Positions 51,705 through 61,276 of a DNA stretch of 64,000 nt are shown piece by piece. Where the stretch lies: positions 310,001 through 374,000 of the forward strand of contig NZ_JBJDSB010000002.1 of the NCBI RefSeq assembly GCF_044987625.1. Direction: 5' to 3'. Source of the stretch: Desulfobaculum sp044987625. GTDB lineage: Bacteria; Desulfobacterota; Desulfovibrionia; Desulfovibrionales; Desulfovibrionaceae. The notes under the pieces were generated by a model. It searched no databases, was not told the origin of the DNA, and saw only the letters and a list, made by a program, of their open reading frames with translations. The position numbers and the translations under genes were made by a program. Positions within the stretch are counted from its first letter, which is position 1. Every line of letters begins with the position of its first letter.

Positions 51705-52087
51705 TTCTGCCCTGTCTTGACGTTGGCGCGCGGCTCTTTTGGCGACGCAGATGTGGGGCGCGGCTTTGGCGCCGCCAGCGCGCTGTGAGGGGCATTTTTC
51801 CGTCCCCGCACGCCGAAATGCAGGGGCGAAAGGTTTGCATGCAGGCGTTTTTCGTTTATGGACGCGGGGAACAAGGCCGCAAGGCGTCGCTTCGTGAAGC
51901 GCGGCGGGGTCGTTCCACACCCGGCGAAACCACGTTTGGACGCGTCTGTATTGGTTTGTAGCGAAGAGTAAGATAGAAAGAAAATCAGCATGTTGCGCGC
52001 GCTTTGCGCCCTGCGCCGTACCGGTGGGCTGGCCCATGGTGCGGGAAGGGGACAGCGCGGCACCGTGCAGAGTGTAAGGGAGTTGCA
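51705..52087. other. gene-free interval
   Basis: About 380 bases before the MBL-fold hydrolase gene. It should contain the promoter of that gene. No gene or RNA is recognised. Confidence 0.5.
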
Positions 52088-52717
52088 ATGCAGATTCGGA
52101 AGTTTCCTCTTGGTCCATACCAAACGAATGGGTACCTGCTGTCCGAGGACGGCAAAGCTGTGGTAGTCGACCCCGGCGATAATTCCCCGCGCCTGTCCAG
52201 CATCCTGCGTGAAGAGGGGCTTGAGCTGACGCACATCCTCATTACGCATATTCACATTGACCACTTCTACGGCGCGCCGAAGCTGGCCGCCGAAACCGGG
52301 GCCAAAGTGTTGGCCAGCCCCAAGGATTCCGTCCTCGTCGCGGAGGAACTCCGCAACGCCGGCGAGTCCGGCTACCCCCGCCTGAAGGAAAAGTTCGTGT
52401 ACGAGCCGCTTCATACGGGCACGCACCAGTTCCTTGGCCGCCCGTGCCACGTGCTGGCAACGCCCGGCCACACTCCGGGGAGCTTGACCTTCCATTTTGA
52501 GGACGACGGCGTCGCCTTTGTGGGTGACCTTATCTTTGCCGGCTCCGTTGGCCGCGCGGATTACACAGGAGGCAACGCCAAGGCGCTGTTTACCTCCATT
52601 GAGTCCAACATCTTCACTATGGCGGAAGCCACGGTGCTCTATCCCGGCCACGGTCCGCTGACCACCGCCGGGGATGAAAAGGCGCACAACCCGTTCTTTC
52701 GGGGACGTCGCCGCTAG
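52088..52717 (+). CDS. MBL-fold metallo-hydrolase, glyoxalase II-like
   Basis: This 209-residue protein has the metallo-beta-lactamase fold with ligands H-x-H-x-D-H in ILITHIHIDHFYG, a histidine in LATPGHTPGS, the aspartate in FVGDLIFAGSVGRAD and the last histidine in VLYPGHGPLT. The pattern and short length match the YcbL/GloB-like type II hydroxyacylglutathione hydrolase relatives; in organisms without glutathione the substrate may be another thioester. ATG 52088 has aagggag upstream. Single gene with a strong terminator. Confidence 0.85.
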   Translation: MQIRKFPLGPYQTNGYLLSEDGKAVVVDPGDNSPRLSSILREEGLELTHILITHIHIDHFYGAPKLAAETGAKVLASPKDSVLVAEELRNAGESGYPRLKEKFVYEPLHTGTHQFLGRPCHVLATPGHTPGSLTFHFEDDGVAFVGDLIFAGSVGRADYTGGNAKALFTSIESNIFTMAEATVLYPGHGPLTTAGDEKAHNPFFRGRRR

Positions 52718-52775
52718 GGGTTTTTGAGCCTACGCCGCCCGCCCCGCAGGCTCGCGGCACAAAACGCCATACATC

Positions 52776-52814
52776 AAGGCGCGAATTCCGGAGGAGTTTC
52801 GGAATTCGCGCCTT
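52776..52814 (+). terminator. terminator of MBL-fold gene
   Basis: A 15-bp perfect stem (AAGGCGCGAATTCCG / CGGAATTCGCGCCTT, 9-base loop) followed by gttttttg. Confidence 0.93.
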
Positions 52815-52888
52815 GTTTTTTGCGGGTGTGGCGGTGCGTGGCGCGCTGCGTAGCGCACGGAAGCGGTGGGGCTGTGATGCCAGCTATC

Positions 52889-53596
52889 CTAGCTCCACTT
52901 GTCGGCGGCTTTCTCCACCAAGTGGCGGTGTTCGGGCAGCACATAACAGCGGAAGATCTGGCGGTAGTACTTCATGGTCTTGGCGGTGCCGGCACGTTTG
53001 TCCAGAGCGCCGGTTTTGACGTCTTCAAGGATGTACTTGGAGACCATGAGGGCGACATCGTTGAAGTCCTCGGCCATATCCTTGGTGATAAAGCCGTCCT
53101 CCACACAGTCGTTCAGCATGATGAAACTGCGGGAGTAGAGGTTGTTGATGTCGTATATTTTGTTGAAGGGCGCGGGGGCGTCCTTGACGATGCGCTCGGG
53201 GAACAGCTCGTAGTATTGGCGGGTGTATTCTTCGAGCTTGTCGTTGCCGTGGGTGAAGAACAGCAGTTCGTATATCTCGGGGTTGGCAAGGGAATACACC
53301 GTAAAGCATTTACAGATGGCCATGTACCGCTCAATGGAGTCTTCGCACTTGTTGACGTAGTGCGGGATGGCCTCGTGGTATTCCTCAAGGTAGGTCATGG
53401 TCGCCAGGAAGACCAGATGCGGCAGGTTCTCAAAATAATTGTACAGCGTGGCGCTGGCGTAGCCTGCGATATCAGCAGCCCTGCGGATGGTGACGGCCTC
53501 TATGCCTTCCTCTTGGATAATCTGGTTGGCCGCGTCGATGAAGTATTTCATCACGCGCTGTTGTTTAATCTTTGCCTTGTCGTTGGTTTGTCGCAT
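52889..53596 (-). CDS. TetR-family transcriptional regulator
   Basis: This 235-residue protein has the TetR DNA-binding domain at the N-terminus (MKYFIDAANQIIQEEG, then TIRRAADIAGYASATLYNYF) and a divergent, helical ligand-binding part. It is transcribed away from the carnitine-type operon and is the only regulator between the chemoreceptor and caiT, so it is the natural candidate to control them. E. coli uses CaiF instead, which I do not see here. I chose ATG 53596, preceded by aaaggga; a longer frame to 53671 has no such site. Confidence 0.85.
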   Translation of the reverse strand: MRQTNDKAKIKQQRVMKYFIDAANQIIQEEGIEAVTIRRAADIAGYASATLYNYFENLPHLVFLATMTYLEEYHEAIPHYVNKCEDSIERYMAICKCFTVYSLANPEIYELLFFTHGNDKLEEYTRQYYELFPERIVKDAPAPFNKIYDINNLYSRSFIMLNDCVEDGFITKDMAEDFNDVALMVSKYILEDVKTGALDKRAGTAKTMKYYRQIFRCYVLPEHRHLVEKAADKWS

Positions 53597-53840
53597 GCTT
53601 TCCCTTTTGTTTGGCACCGAATGCGTCTGGTGCATGTTCGCTTCGAAGGACAGAGACAAGCGGAGAAGCATCGCAGTTCCGGGGTCGATACTTTTCCATG
53701 GTCGGCGTGCGTTGCGCCCATGGTGTGTGGAAAAAAGGTGTATGGCGTACGCTGTATCCGCGCGCTGGCGCGGTGTGGTTCGTCTGCATCCCGCCGCAGG
53801 CTATGAACGTATACCACTTTTGGCGCTTCATACCAAAAAA

Positions 53841-53852
53841 AGATCACGATCA
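53841..53852. promoter_or_regulatory. RATC-NN-GATY site A
   Basis: The sequence AGATC-AC-GATCA lies 245 bases upstream of the tetR start codon. Confidence 0.4.
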
Positions 53853-54527
53853 TACGTCTGTCACGCCGCATCCGCGCCGGGACATCTGGCGCGCAAGACA
53901 ACAGGGCGCCCTGCTGCGGAGCGCGCGACGTCTGTCAGGGGGCGACGTCGCACGCGGGCTGCGCCTGTGCCGGGCATGATGCCGGGTGCGTAAAGACGGA
54001 GTGGTGGTCCACGAGTGGGATGTCAGCATGGTGATGGCCCTGCGTGCCCCGCATGGTGTGTGGAACTGGCGGAGCAGGGGAGCAGCGCGATCGTAGGGCG
54101 CCCGCGCTCTCTCGGTCAGGGTGGGGCTGCCGTGTTCTCTCGCCCACACGGTGCCCGGCATCACAACCTGCTGGAATATAGCCGACTTGATATTCCGTTT
54201 CGGCCCGAAAGTCAATCGTAGCGCATTGCTGTCATCATGAAAACCTATGCGCAATAATGCGCAAGGTCGCCGCTTGATGTCGCCTGTATCCTGTCAGCAG
54301 TGGAATTTTTGCGCACGCAGTATGTCCTGCGCAAGGCGTTTTGGCCGTGTGTGAAGCGTTTCGTAACGCTCCGGATGGATATTCTGTCATCTATAAGACG
54401 CTTTGCGTTATGGCGATGCATGCCGCTGGCGTGCACATCGGTCATGATTCCGACCGGATGCGGGGCGATATTGGCGTGTGGGTGAGAAGGGCCGTGCTGC
54501 GGGAGCGGGGCCGTGCGTAGCAGGGTA

Positions 54528-54539
54528 TAATCACGATTA
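54528..54539. promoter_or_regulatory. RATC-NN-GATY site D
   Basis: The sequence TAATC-AC-GATTA lies in the AT-rich part of the tetR-caiT interval, followed at 54540 by the perfect palindrome GTAAATTTAC. Confidence 0.4.
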
Positions 54540-54785
54540 GTAAATTTACCGTGATTGTGTTTGTGGTGCGTTTTGTCACGAATCGGACAATCTTGAAGGA
54601 AAGTATATTATTCCAAGTGTTTATAGCAAATACCTGCGTCCGCATTCTCCCCCTCAAAATGGTGGCATACCGACCACGCTGGAAAAACTGCCAAAAAATG
54701 ATTTTGGATAACACCCCGGATTCTTTGTTTTTCAATTCAAAAAACCCGCCGATGAACGTGGTTATAAAAAAAATGTGATTGCAAA

Positions 54786-54799
54786 ATGATCGCGATCAT
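54786..54799. promoter_or_regulatory. RATC-NN-GATY site B
   Basis: The perfect 14-base palindrome ATGATCGCGATCAT lies 647 bases upstream of caiT within the gene-free interval. Confidence 0.5.
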
Positions 54800-55445
54800 G
54801 CAAATTTTCACGAGCGCGGCGACGGGAGATTGTCTGGAAATGGACAACCGCACCGCGAGGAGCAAACCATTTGAAAACACGAGCGTATCGTAGGGCACCA
54901 CTCTCAACGCTTCATTGGTAGCGGTGATCTTGGATCAGAACTCGTGCGGTTTTCGCCTCCAGATTGACAACGTGGGCGGCAACGCCGCCACAGCCATGTG
55001 CCGGATGGAACTTCCCGGGATGTGTTGAATGGCGAACAGGGCGCAAGAGGGCGTGTGGAACACGCGCGCAGGCCATATGTGCAGGCGCGCGAGCCCGAAG
55101 CGGGCCGTTCGAAATTCATCCGTATCCATGGAGGGTGGCGCGAATGCGCCAACAGACGGAAGCAGGCCGCGTTGTCCTCCCGATGTCGCAAGCTGCTGCT
55201 GTAAGAGGGGCGCATCACAAAAGCCCCGTGCGGCAACGCGTGTTTTATGCGGTGTAATGCTCATGTCGGGTTGGAACGCAAGGCCTTTAGGGGCAGGGGC
55301 ATTCGCCTGTCAGGGGGAGCTGGTAGCACATCCGCGGAGGGTCATGGCTTGGCATGGGCGCATGCGTGCATGACCGGCAATCATGCCGCGGGGCCGTGGG
55401 GCTGGCTTCAGGAACATTTTTCAATTGCAGTTGGAGATCTACCGG

Positions 55446-56966
55446 ATGGGTACTGAACAAGGGAAATCAATCAAGATTGATCCGAAAGTCTTTTTTCCGT
55501 CGCTGATCATAGTCGGCATCCTGTGCTACTTGACTGTTCGCGACCTCGAGGCGGCGAACAAGGTCATCAACTCTCTCTTCCACTACGTCACCCACTCTTG
55601 GGGCTGGGCGTTTGAGTGGTACATGATCGTTATGCTGGCTGGCTGGGCATGGCTGGTCTTTGGCCCCTGGAAGCATAACAAGCTGGGCGACCCGGACGAG
55701 GAACCCGAATTCAGCACGGCGAGCTGGGTGTTCCTGCTGTTCGCGTCCTCCACGTCCGCTGCCGTTCTGTTCTGGGGTTCCTATGAGGCCTACTGCTACG
55801 TGGCCACGCCGCCCTTTGGCTTTGAACCCTTCTCCGTCACGGCGCAGGAATACGGCCTTGCCTACAGCCTGTTCCATTGGGGCCCGCTGCCCTGGGCCGG
55901 TTACGGGTTCTTTACCGTTGCCTTCGGCTACTTCCTGTTCGTGAAGAAAATCAACGTCATCCGCCCCAGTGGTACCCTCGCCCCCCTTATCGGCGAAAAG
56001 AACTGCAAGGGCATCATCGGTACCGTCATCGACAATATGTATATTGTCGGTCTCATCCTCGCCATGGGCACCAGCCTTGGTCTGGCCACGCCGCTGGTGA
56101 CCGAGTGCATGCAGTACCTCTTTGGCATTGAGCACACCCTTGGTCTGGACGCCTCCATCATTGCCGCGTGGATTGTCTTTAACGCCATCTGCGTTGCCTG
56201 CGGTCTGCAGAAGGGCATCAAGTTCGCCTCCGACCTGCGCAGCTACCTGACCATTGCCATTTTGCTGTGGGTGCTGGCTCTGAGCGGTACCACTTTCATC
56301 GCCAACTACTTCACCGACTCCGTGGGCGTGCTGCTCGACAAGTTCGGCCGCATGCTGTTCTACACCGACACCATCGGTGGTGGCGGCTTCCCGCAGGGTT
56401 GGACCGTGTTTTACTGGGCTTGGTGGGTCATCTACGGCATCCAGACCTGCATCTTCCTTGCCCGTATCTCCCGCGGACGCACCGTCCGTCAGGTCTGCGT
56501 CGGCATGGTTTCCGGCCTGACCATCACCACGTGGTTCATGTGGACCGTTCTGAGCGGCAACACCATGGACCTCATCCACAAGGGCGCACTGGACCTGACC
56601 ACGTTGGTCGCCGAGCACGGCGCACCGCGCGCTGTTATCGAAACGTGGGCCGCGCTGCCGCTGAGCACCGTGACCATCGGCGCCTTCTTCATCCTGTGCT
56701 TTGTGGCGACCGTTACCCTGATTAACGCCTGCTCCTACACGCTGGCCATGTCCACCTGCACCGAGGCCGACGGCTACAGCGAGCCTCCGGTTTGGGTCCG
56801 TGTCGGCTGGTCCATCCTCGTGGGCGTCATCGGCGTGACCCTGCTGGCTCTTGGCGGCCTGAAGCCCCTGCAGACGGCCATCATTGCCGGCGGTTGCCCG
56901 CTCTTCTTCGTCAACCTCATGATCATTACGTCCTTCATTAAGGATGCAAAGAAGCGGAACTGGTAA
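55446..56966 (+). CDS. caiT: carnitine/betaine antiporter CaiT (BCCT family)
   Basis: This 506-residue membrane protein is a BCCT transporter very close to E. coli CaiT, which exchanges L-carnitine for gamma-butyrobetaine without sodium. It has about 12 helices. The aromatic substrate box GWTVFYWAWWVIY and SLFHWGPLPWA are identical in type, and the arginine replacing sodium (E. coli R262) is kept in DLRSYL. The position of E. coli Met331 is a threonine here (YGIQTCIF). I chose ATG 55446, because E. coli CaiT also starts about ten residues before the conserved PKVFFP; an ATG at 55383 is less likely. It heads the operon. Confidence 0.93.
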   Translation: MGTEQGKSIKIDPKVFFPSLIIVGILCYLTVRDLEAANKVINSLFHYVTHSWGWAFEWYMIVMLAGWAWLVFGPWKHNKLGDPDEEPEFSTASWVFLLFASSTSAAVLFWGSYEAYCYVATPPFGFEPFSVTAQEYGLAYSLFHWGPLPWAGYGFFTVAFGYFLFVKKINVIRPSGTLAPLIGEKNCKGIIGTVIDNMYIVGLILAMGTSLGLATPLVTECMQYLFGIEHTLGLDASIIAAWIVFNAICVACGLQKGIKFASDLRSYLTIAILLWVLALSGTTFIANYFTDSVGVLLDKFGRMLFYTDTIGGGGFPQGWTVFYWAWWVIYGIQTCIFLARISRGRTVRQVCVGMVSGLTITTWFMWTVLSGNTMDLIHKGALDLTTLVAEHGAPRAVIETWAALPLSTVTIGAFFILCFVATVTLINACSYTLAMSTCTEADGYSEPPVWVRVGWSILVGVIGVTLLALGGLKPLQTAIIAGGCPLFFVNLMIITSFIKDAKKRNW

Positions 56967-57016
56967 GTTCCCTAGTGATACCAGGTAGATAAAAAGAAAA
57001 CTCAAGGAGAATCCAC

Positions 57017-58150
57017 ATGGATTTCAAGCTTTCTGATGAACAGGAACTGTTTGTAGCTGGCGTACGCGAGCTGATGGAGCGCGAAAACTGGGAAGCCTAC
57101 TTCGCAGAGTGCGACGAAAAGCACGTGTACCCCGAGCGCTGGGTTAAGGAACTGGCCGACCTCGGCATCGACACCATGCTGCTGCCCGAAGAGCACGGTG
57201 GAATGGAAGCAGGCATGGTCACCCTGGCCGCCATCTGGGAAGAGCTGGGCCGCCACGGCGCACCCACCTACGTTCTGTACCAGCTGCCCGGCTTCGGCAC
57301 CATTCTGCGCTACGGTACGCAGGAGCAGATCGACAAGATCTTTGCCTTCCGCGGCACCGGTAAGCAGATGTGGAACTCCGCCATCACCGAGCCCAGCGCC
57401 GGCTCCGACGTGGGTAGCCTGAAGACCACCTACACCCGCAAGAACGGCAAGGTGTACCTGAACGGCCACAAGTGCTTCATCACCAGCAGCGCCCATTGCC
57501 CCTACCTCGTTGTGATGGCCCGTGACTCCGAGTCCGAGAAGCCTGTCTTCTCTGAGTGGTTCGTGGACATGAGCCTGCCGGGCATCAAGCTGAACCCCCT
57601 CGACAAGCTGGGCCTGCGCATGGACAGCTGCTGCGAAGTCATCTTCGACAACGTTGAGCTGGAAGAGAAGGACCTCTTCGGCACCGAAGGCAACGGCTTC
57701 AACCGCGTGAAGGAAGAGTTCGACGGCGAGCGTTTCCTCGTGGCCTGCACCAACTACGGCGTGGCCTACTGCGCCTTTGAGGACGCCGCCAAGTACGCCA
57801 ACCAGCGCGTGCAGTTCGGCGAAGCCATCGGCCGCACCCAGCTGATTCAGGAAAAGTTCGCCCACATGGCCATCAAGCTGAACAGCATGAAGAACATGAT
57901 CTACGAAGCCGCATGGAAGTGCGACAACGGCACCATGTCTTCCGGCGACGCCGCCATGTGCAAGTTCTACTGCGCCAACGCCGCCTTTGAGGTTGTGGAC
58001 GACGCCATGCAGATTCTCTGCGGCATCGGCATCACCGGCCACCGCGTGGGCCGCTTCTGGCGCGACCTGCGTGTTGACCGCGTTTCCGGCGGCTCTGACG
58101 AGATGCAGATCCTGACCCTTGGTCGTTCTGTGCTCAAGCAGTACCGCTAG
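57017..58150 (+). CDS. caiA: crotonobetainyl-CoA reductase
   Basis: This acyl-CoA dehydrogenase-family flavoprotein reduces crotonobetainyl-CoA to gamma-butyrobetainyl-CoA, taking electrons from the FixAB electron-transfer flavoprotein. Its 377 residues follow E. coli CaiA almost throughout: MDF.L.DEQELFVAG, ENWEAYFAECD, MWNSAITEP.AGSDVGSLK, GLRMDSCCE and the final RVSGGSDEMQILTLGR.VLKQYR. It lies 50 bases after caiT with aaggag as ribosome-binding site. Confidence 0.94.
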   Translation: MDFKLSDEQELFVAGVRELMERENWEAYFAECDEKHVYPERWVKELADLGIDTMLLPEEHGGMEAGMVTLAAIWEELGRHGAPTYVLYQLPGFGTILRYGTQEQIDKIFAFRGTGKQMWNSAITEPSAGSDVGSLKTTYTRKNGKVYLNGHKCFITSSAHCPYLVVMARDSESEKPVFSEWFVDMSLPGIKLNPLDKLGLRMDSCCEVIFDNVELEEKDLFGTEGNGFNRVKEEFDGERFLVACTNYGVAYCAFEDAAKYANQRVQFGEAIGRTQLIQEKFAHMAIKLNSMKNMIYEAAWKCDNGTMSSGDAAMCKFYCANAAFEVVDDAMQILCGIGITGHRVGRFWRDLRVDRVSGGSDEMQILTLGRSVLKQYR

Positions 58151-58195
58151 GCGACTGGCCCGGAAATCGTACAACACTTCCAAGGACACAGTAGA

Positions 58196-59428
58196 ATGTC
58201 GAATAAAGTGCAGACTCCCAAGTTCGGCCCGCTGAGCGGCGTGCGCGTCGTGTTCTCGGCCATCGAGATCGCCGGTCCGTTCTCTGCCCAGATGCTCGCC
58301 GAGTGGGGCGCAGAAGTCATCTGGATTGAGAACACGGCCTACGCGGATACCATCCGTGTGCAGCCGAACTATCCCGAATACTCCCGCCGCAACCTCCATG
58401 CGCTGTCGCTGAACCTGTTCTCCGACGAGGGCAAAGAAGCGTTCCTGAAGCTCATGGAGACCACGGACATCCTCATCGAGTCCAGCAAAGGCCCCGCCTT
58501 TGCCCGCCGCGGCATCACCGACGAACTGCTGTGGGAGCACAACCCCGCTCTGGTCATTGCGCATCTGTCCGGCTTCGGCCAGTACGGCGTGGACGAGTAC
58601 ACCAACTCCGCCGCCTACAACACCATTGCGCAGGCCTTCAGCGGCTACCTCATCCAGAATGGCGATGTGGACCAGCCCATGCCCGCCTTCCCGTACACCG
58701 CGGATTATATTGCGGGCTTCACCGTCACCAGTTCCGTTTTGGCCGCCCTGTACAAGGCCAAGCAGACCGGTGAGGGCGAAAGCATCGACGTCGCCATGTA
58801 CGAAGCCATGCTCTGCGTGGGCCAGTATTACATGATCGACTACTTCAACGGTGGTCAGGTCTGCCCGCGTCAGACCAAGGGTAAGGACCCCATCTGGGCC
58901 GGTTGCGGCACCTACAAGTGCAAAGACTGCTACTTCGTCACCGAAGTGGTGGGCGTCAATCAGATCAAGGGCATGCTCGAAAAGCTGGGCCTGTCCAATC
59001 TGCTCGGCACCGAGGACGTCCCCGAGGGCTGCCAGCTTATCAAGCGCGACTGCGAAGCTGGCCGTCTGTTCGAGGACAAGCTCGACGAGCTTTTCGCCGA
59101 GATGTCCCTTGAAGACGTGCAGGAGCTGCTTGGCTCCATGCGCATCGCCTTTGCCAAGGTGCTCACCATTCCCGAGCTGGAGTCCAATCCCCAGTACATC
59201 GCCCGCGAATCCTTCACTCAGTGGGAAACGCAGGACGGCAAGGAGTTCAAAGGCCCCAACGTCATGCCGAAGTTCAAGAAGAACCCCGGCAAGATTTGGC
59301 GCCCCATGCCCGAGCATGGGCAGGACACCGCCGCCATCCTGAGCGACCTCGGATACACGGAAGAAGCCATCAGCGCTCTTGCAGACAAGGGCATTGTCAA
59401 ATTGAGCGATCCTCCCAAGGCCGACTAA
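58196..59428 (+). CDS. caiB: L-carnitine CoA-transferase
   Basis: This class III CoA-transferase moves CoA between gamma-butyrobetainyl- or crotonobetainyl-CoA and incoming carnitine. The 410-residue protein follows E. coli CaiB: GIEIAGPF-like SAIEIAGPFSAQMLAEWGAE, ADTIRVQPNYPEYSRRNLHA, AFSGYLIQNGDVDQPMPAFP and YTADY, where the aspartate is the catalytic residue (E. coli D169). It is preceded by caiA with a 45-base gap. A 13-bp intercistronic hairpin follows at 59449-59483. Confidence 0.94.
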   Translation: MSNKVQTPKFGPLSGVRVVFSAIEIAGPFSAQMLAEWGAEVIWIENTAYADTIRVQPNYPEYSRRNLHALSLNLFSDEGKEAFLKLMETTDILIESSKGPAFARRGITDELLWEHNPALVIAHLSGFGQYGVDEYTNSAAYNTIAQAFSGYLIQNGDVDQPMPAFPYTADYIAGFTVTSSVLAALYKAKQTGEGESIDVAMYEAMLCVGQYYMIDYFNGGQVCPRQTKGKDPIWAGCGTYKCKDCYFVTEVVGVNQIKGMLEKLGLSNLLGTEDVPEGCQLIKRDCEAGRLFEDKLDELFAEMSLEDVQELLGSMRIAFAKVLTIPELESNPQYIARESFTQWETQDGKEFKGPNVMPKFKKNPGKIWRPMPEHGQDTAAILSDLGYTEEAISALADKGIVKLSDPPKAD

Positions 59429-59448
59429 CACTCGGTTAAAGTTGTGGG

Positions 59449-59483
59449 GGAGGGACAGCCGTTTCCCTGGCGGCTGTCCCTCC
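59449..59483 (+). terminator. intercistronic hairpin after caiB
   Basis: A 13-bp perfect stem (GGAGGGACAGCCG / CGGCTGTCCCTCC, 9-base loop) without a T-run. It may tune downstream expression or protect the upstream mRNA. Confidence 0.5.
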
Positions 59484-59609
59484 TGTCACCACACGGTGGA
59501 ACGTCAGTTCCTGTGAGACGGTTCCGGCAGAAGAGCGAAGACGGACCGGAATGCACAAGGTTTCCGCTGTGGCCTGAAGATGAATGAGCTGAGCGAAGAG
59601 GTGCGAGCG

Positions 59610-61226
59610 ATGGATATTATCGGCAACAAAAACCTGCGCTGCATGTGGGATGAACTGGCCTGCATGCATGGCAACAAGACGGCGCTGGTTTTTGAAGACA
59701 TTTCAGGAAATACCAGACAATACACCTATGCCGAGCTCAATAGGGAGATCAACAGGGCCGCCAACCTGTTTCTTTCGCTTGGTATTAAAAAGGGCGACAA
59801 GGTCGCCATTCAGCTCCACAACAGCCCCGAATTTATCGTGAGCTGGTTCGGGCTGGCCAAGATTGGTGGCGTCATGGTCCCCATCAATGCCCACTATCTG
59901 CACGGCGAAAGCGCCTACATTCTGCAGAAGTGCGACATTAAGACCATCGTCATCGAAAAGAAGTTCTTTGAAATTTACGACACCATCCAGCGCAAGGGCG
60001 ACGCAGCGCTGGAGACCATCCTCGTGGCGCGTATGGAGCACGGCGAGGACATCCCCGGTACGGTGAATTTTGGCAGGGAGATGGCCCAGCAGCCGGATAC
60101 GCTGCAAACCATTGTCCCTCTGTCCAGTGATGATGTGGCGGAGGTTCTGTTCACCTCCGGCACCACCTCGCGCCCCAAGGGCGTGGTCATCACGCACTAC
60201 AACCTGCTGTTCGCCGGGCGCTACACGTCGTGGCAGTGTTGCCTGCGCGGCGACGACAGGTACCTGACCATGATGCCCGCGTGCCATATTGATTTTCAGT
60301 GTACGGCGGCCATGCCGACGTTCACCACCGGCGCGGCGTTCATCATGCTGGAGAAGTACAGCGCCCATCGGTTCTGGAGTCAGGTGTGTCTGCACCGGGC
60401 CACCATCACGGAGTGTATACCCCTCATGGTCCGCACCCTGCTGCTTCAGCCCGAACAGACGTGGGAACGCAACCACTGTCTGCGCGAGGTGCTCTTCTAC
60501 CTCGACCTCGCCGAGAGTGAGAAGGACGCCTTCATGCAGCGCTTTGGGGTTCGCTTTTTGACCTCGTACGGCATGACGGAAACCATTGTCGGCATCATTG
60601 GCGACAGGCCGGGCGATGCGCGGCGTTGGCCGTCCATCGGCCGTGTGGGCCTGACCTACGAGGCCAAAATCGTGGACGAGTGCGGCAACGAGGTGGAGCC
60701 GGGAACCCTCGGCGAAATCTGTGTGAAGGGCATTCCCGGCAAGACCATCCTGCGGGAGTACTACAACGCCCCGGAAGCCACAGCCCGCGTGCTGAGCAAG
60801 GATGGCTGGCTGCGCACCGGCGACAACGGCTTCATGGACGAGGATGGCTACTTTTATTTCATGGACCGCAATATGAACCTCATTAAGCGGTCCGGTGAGA
60901 ACATCTCGGGGACGGAGATTGAAAACGTTCTCGTGTGCCACCCCAAAATCGTGGACGCCGCCGTTGTGGGCGTGCCCGATGACATCAGCGACGAAGCCGT
61001 CAAGGCCTTCGTCATCATCAAGGAAGGCGAAACGCTGAGCGTGGACGAGATTTTTGAGTACTGTTCCGCGCACATCGCCAAGTTTAAGGTGCCTTCCTAC
61101 ATTGAGATTCGGAAGTCGTTCCCCCGGTCCTGCTCCGGCAAGGTCCAGAAGAACGTGCTGAAGATGGAAAGCGTTGGAGGCAACAGCTTGACTGCTGCCA
61201 ACGTATGTAGCGCCAACGCGCAGTAG
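59610..61226 (+). CDS. caiC: carnitine/crotonobetaine-CoA ligase
   Basis: This AMP-forming acyl-CoA synthetase-family enzyme primes the pathway by making betaine-CoA esters. The 538 residues follow E. coli CaiC, with the ATP loop LFTSGTTSRPKGVVITHYN, ECIPLMVRTLL, TSYGMTETIVGIIGDRPGD, GWLRTGDNGF and the C-terminal lysine region PRSCSGKVQKNVLK. I chose ATG 59610 to match E. coli MDIIG; an in-frame ATG at 59580 would add ten residues. About 20 extra residues extend the C-terminus. Confidence 0.93.
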   Translation: MDIIGNKNLRCMWDELACMHGNKTALVFEDISGNTRQYTYAELNREINRAANLFLSLGIKKGDKVAIQLHNSPEFIVSWFGLAKIGGVMVPINAHYLHGESAYILQKCDIKTIVIEKKFFEIYDTIQRKGDAALETILVARMEHGEDIPGTVNFGREMAQQPDTLQTIVPLSSDDVAEVLFTSGTTSRPKGVVITHYNLLFAGRYTSWQCCLRGDDRYLTMMPACHIDFQCTAAMPTFTTGAAFIMLEKYSAHRFWSQVCLHRATITECIPLMVRTLLLQPEQTWERNHCLREVLFYLDLAESEKDAFMQRFGVRFLTSYGMTETIVGIIGDRPGDARRWPSIGRVGLTYEAKIVDECGNEVEPGTLGEICVKGIPGKTILREYYNAPEATARVLSKDGWLRTGDNGFMDEDGYFYFMDRNMNLIKRSGENISGTEIENVLVCHPKIVDAAVVGVPDDISDEAVKAFVIIKEGETLSVDEIFEYCSAHIAKFKVPSYIEIRKSFPRSCSGKVQKNVLKMESVGGNSLTAANVCSANAQ

Positions 61227-61276
61227 TGCGCAGCGCGGCAGAAAGCTGAGCGCGCCGGATTCGTGGACGCAAATTC

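Larger units (their letters stand above)
53853..55445. other. long gene-free interval between tetR and caiT
   Basis: From the tetR start to the caiT start is about 1.85 kb with no convincing gene on either strand. The section 54.5-54.85 kb is AT-rich and holds sites B and D. Near 54.24-54.34 kb the word TGCGCAA recurs in direct and inverted orientation (atgcgcaataatgcgcaag; ttgcgca ... tgcgcaa). A regulatory RNA, a long leader or a degraded gene are all possible. Confidence 0.55.

Noticed and set aside
53841..54799. GATC-NN-GATC words as mere clustered methylation sites
   Set aside because: Two of the sites are RATC/GATY variants lacking a full GATC pair yet keep the same dyad and spacing, which fits a protein-binding site better.
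57002..59431. An 809-residue open frame antisense to caiA and caiB
   Set aside because: It mirrors codon bias of two clear genes; composition is His/Gly/Ala-rich with no domain. The same holds for the 846-residue frame antisense to the hydratase, fixA and fixB, and for the 819-residue + strand frame over 18278-20737.
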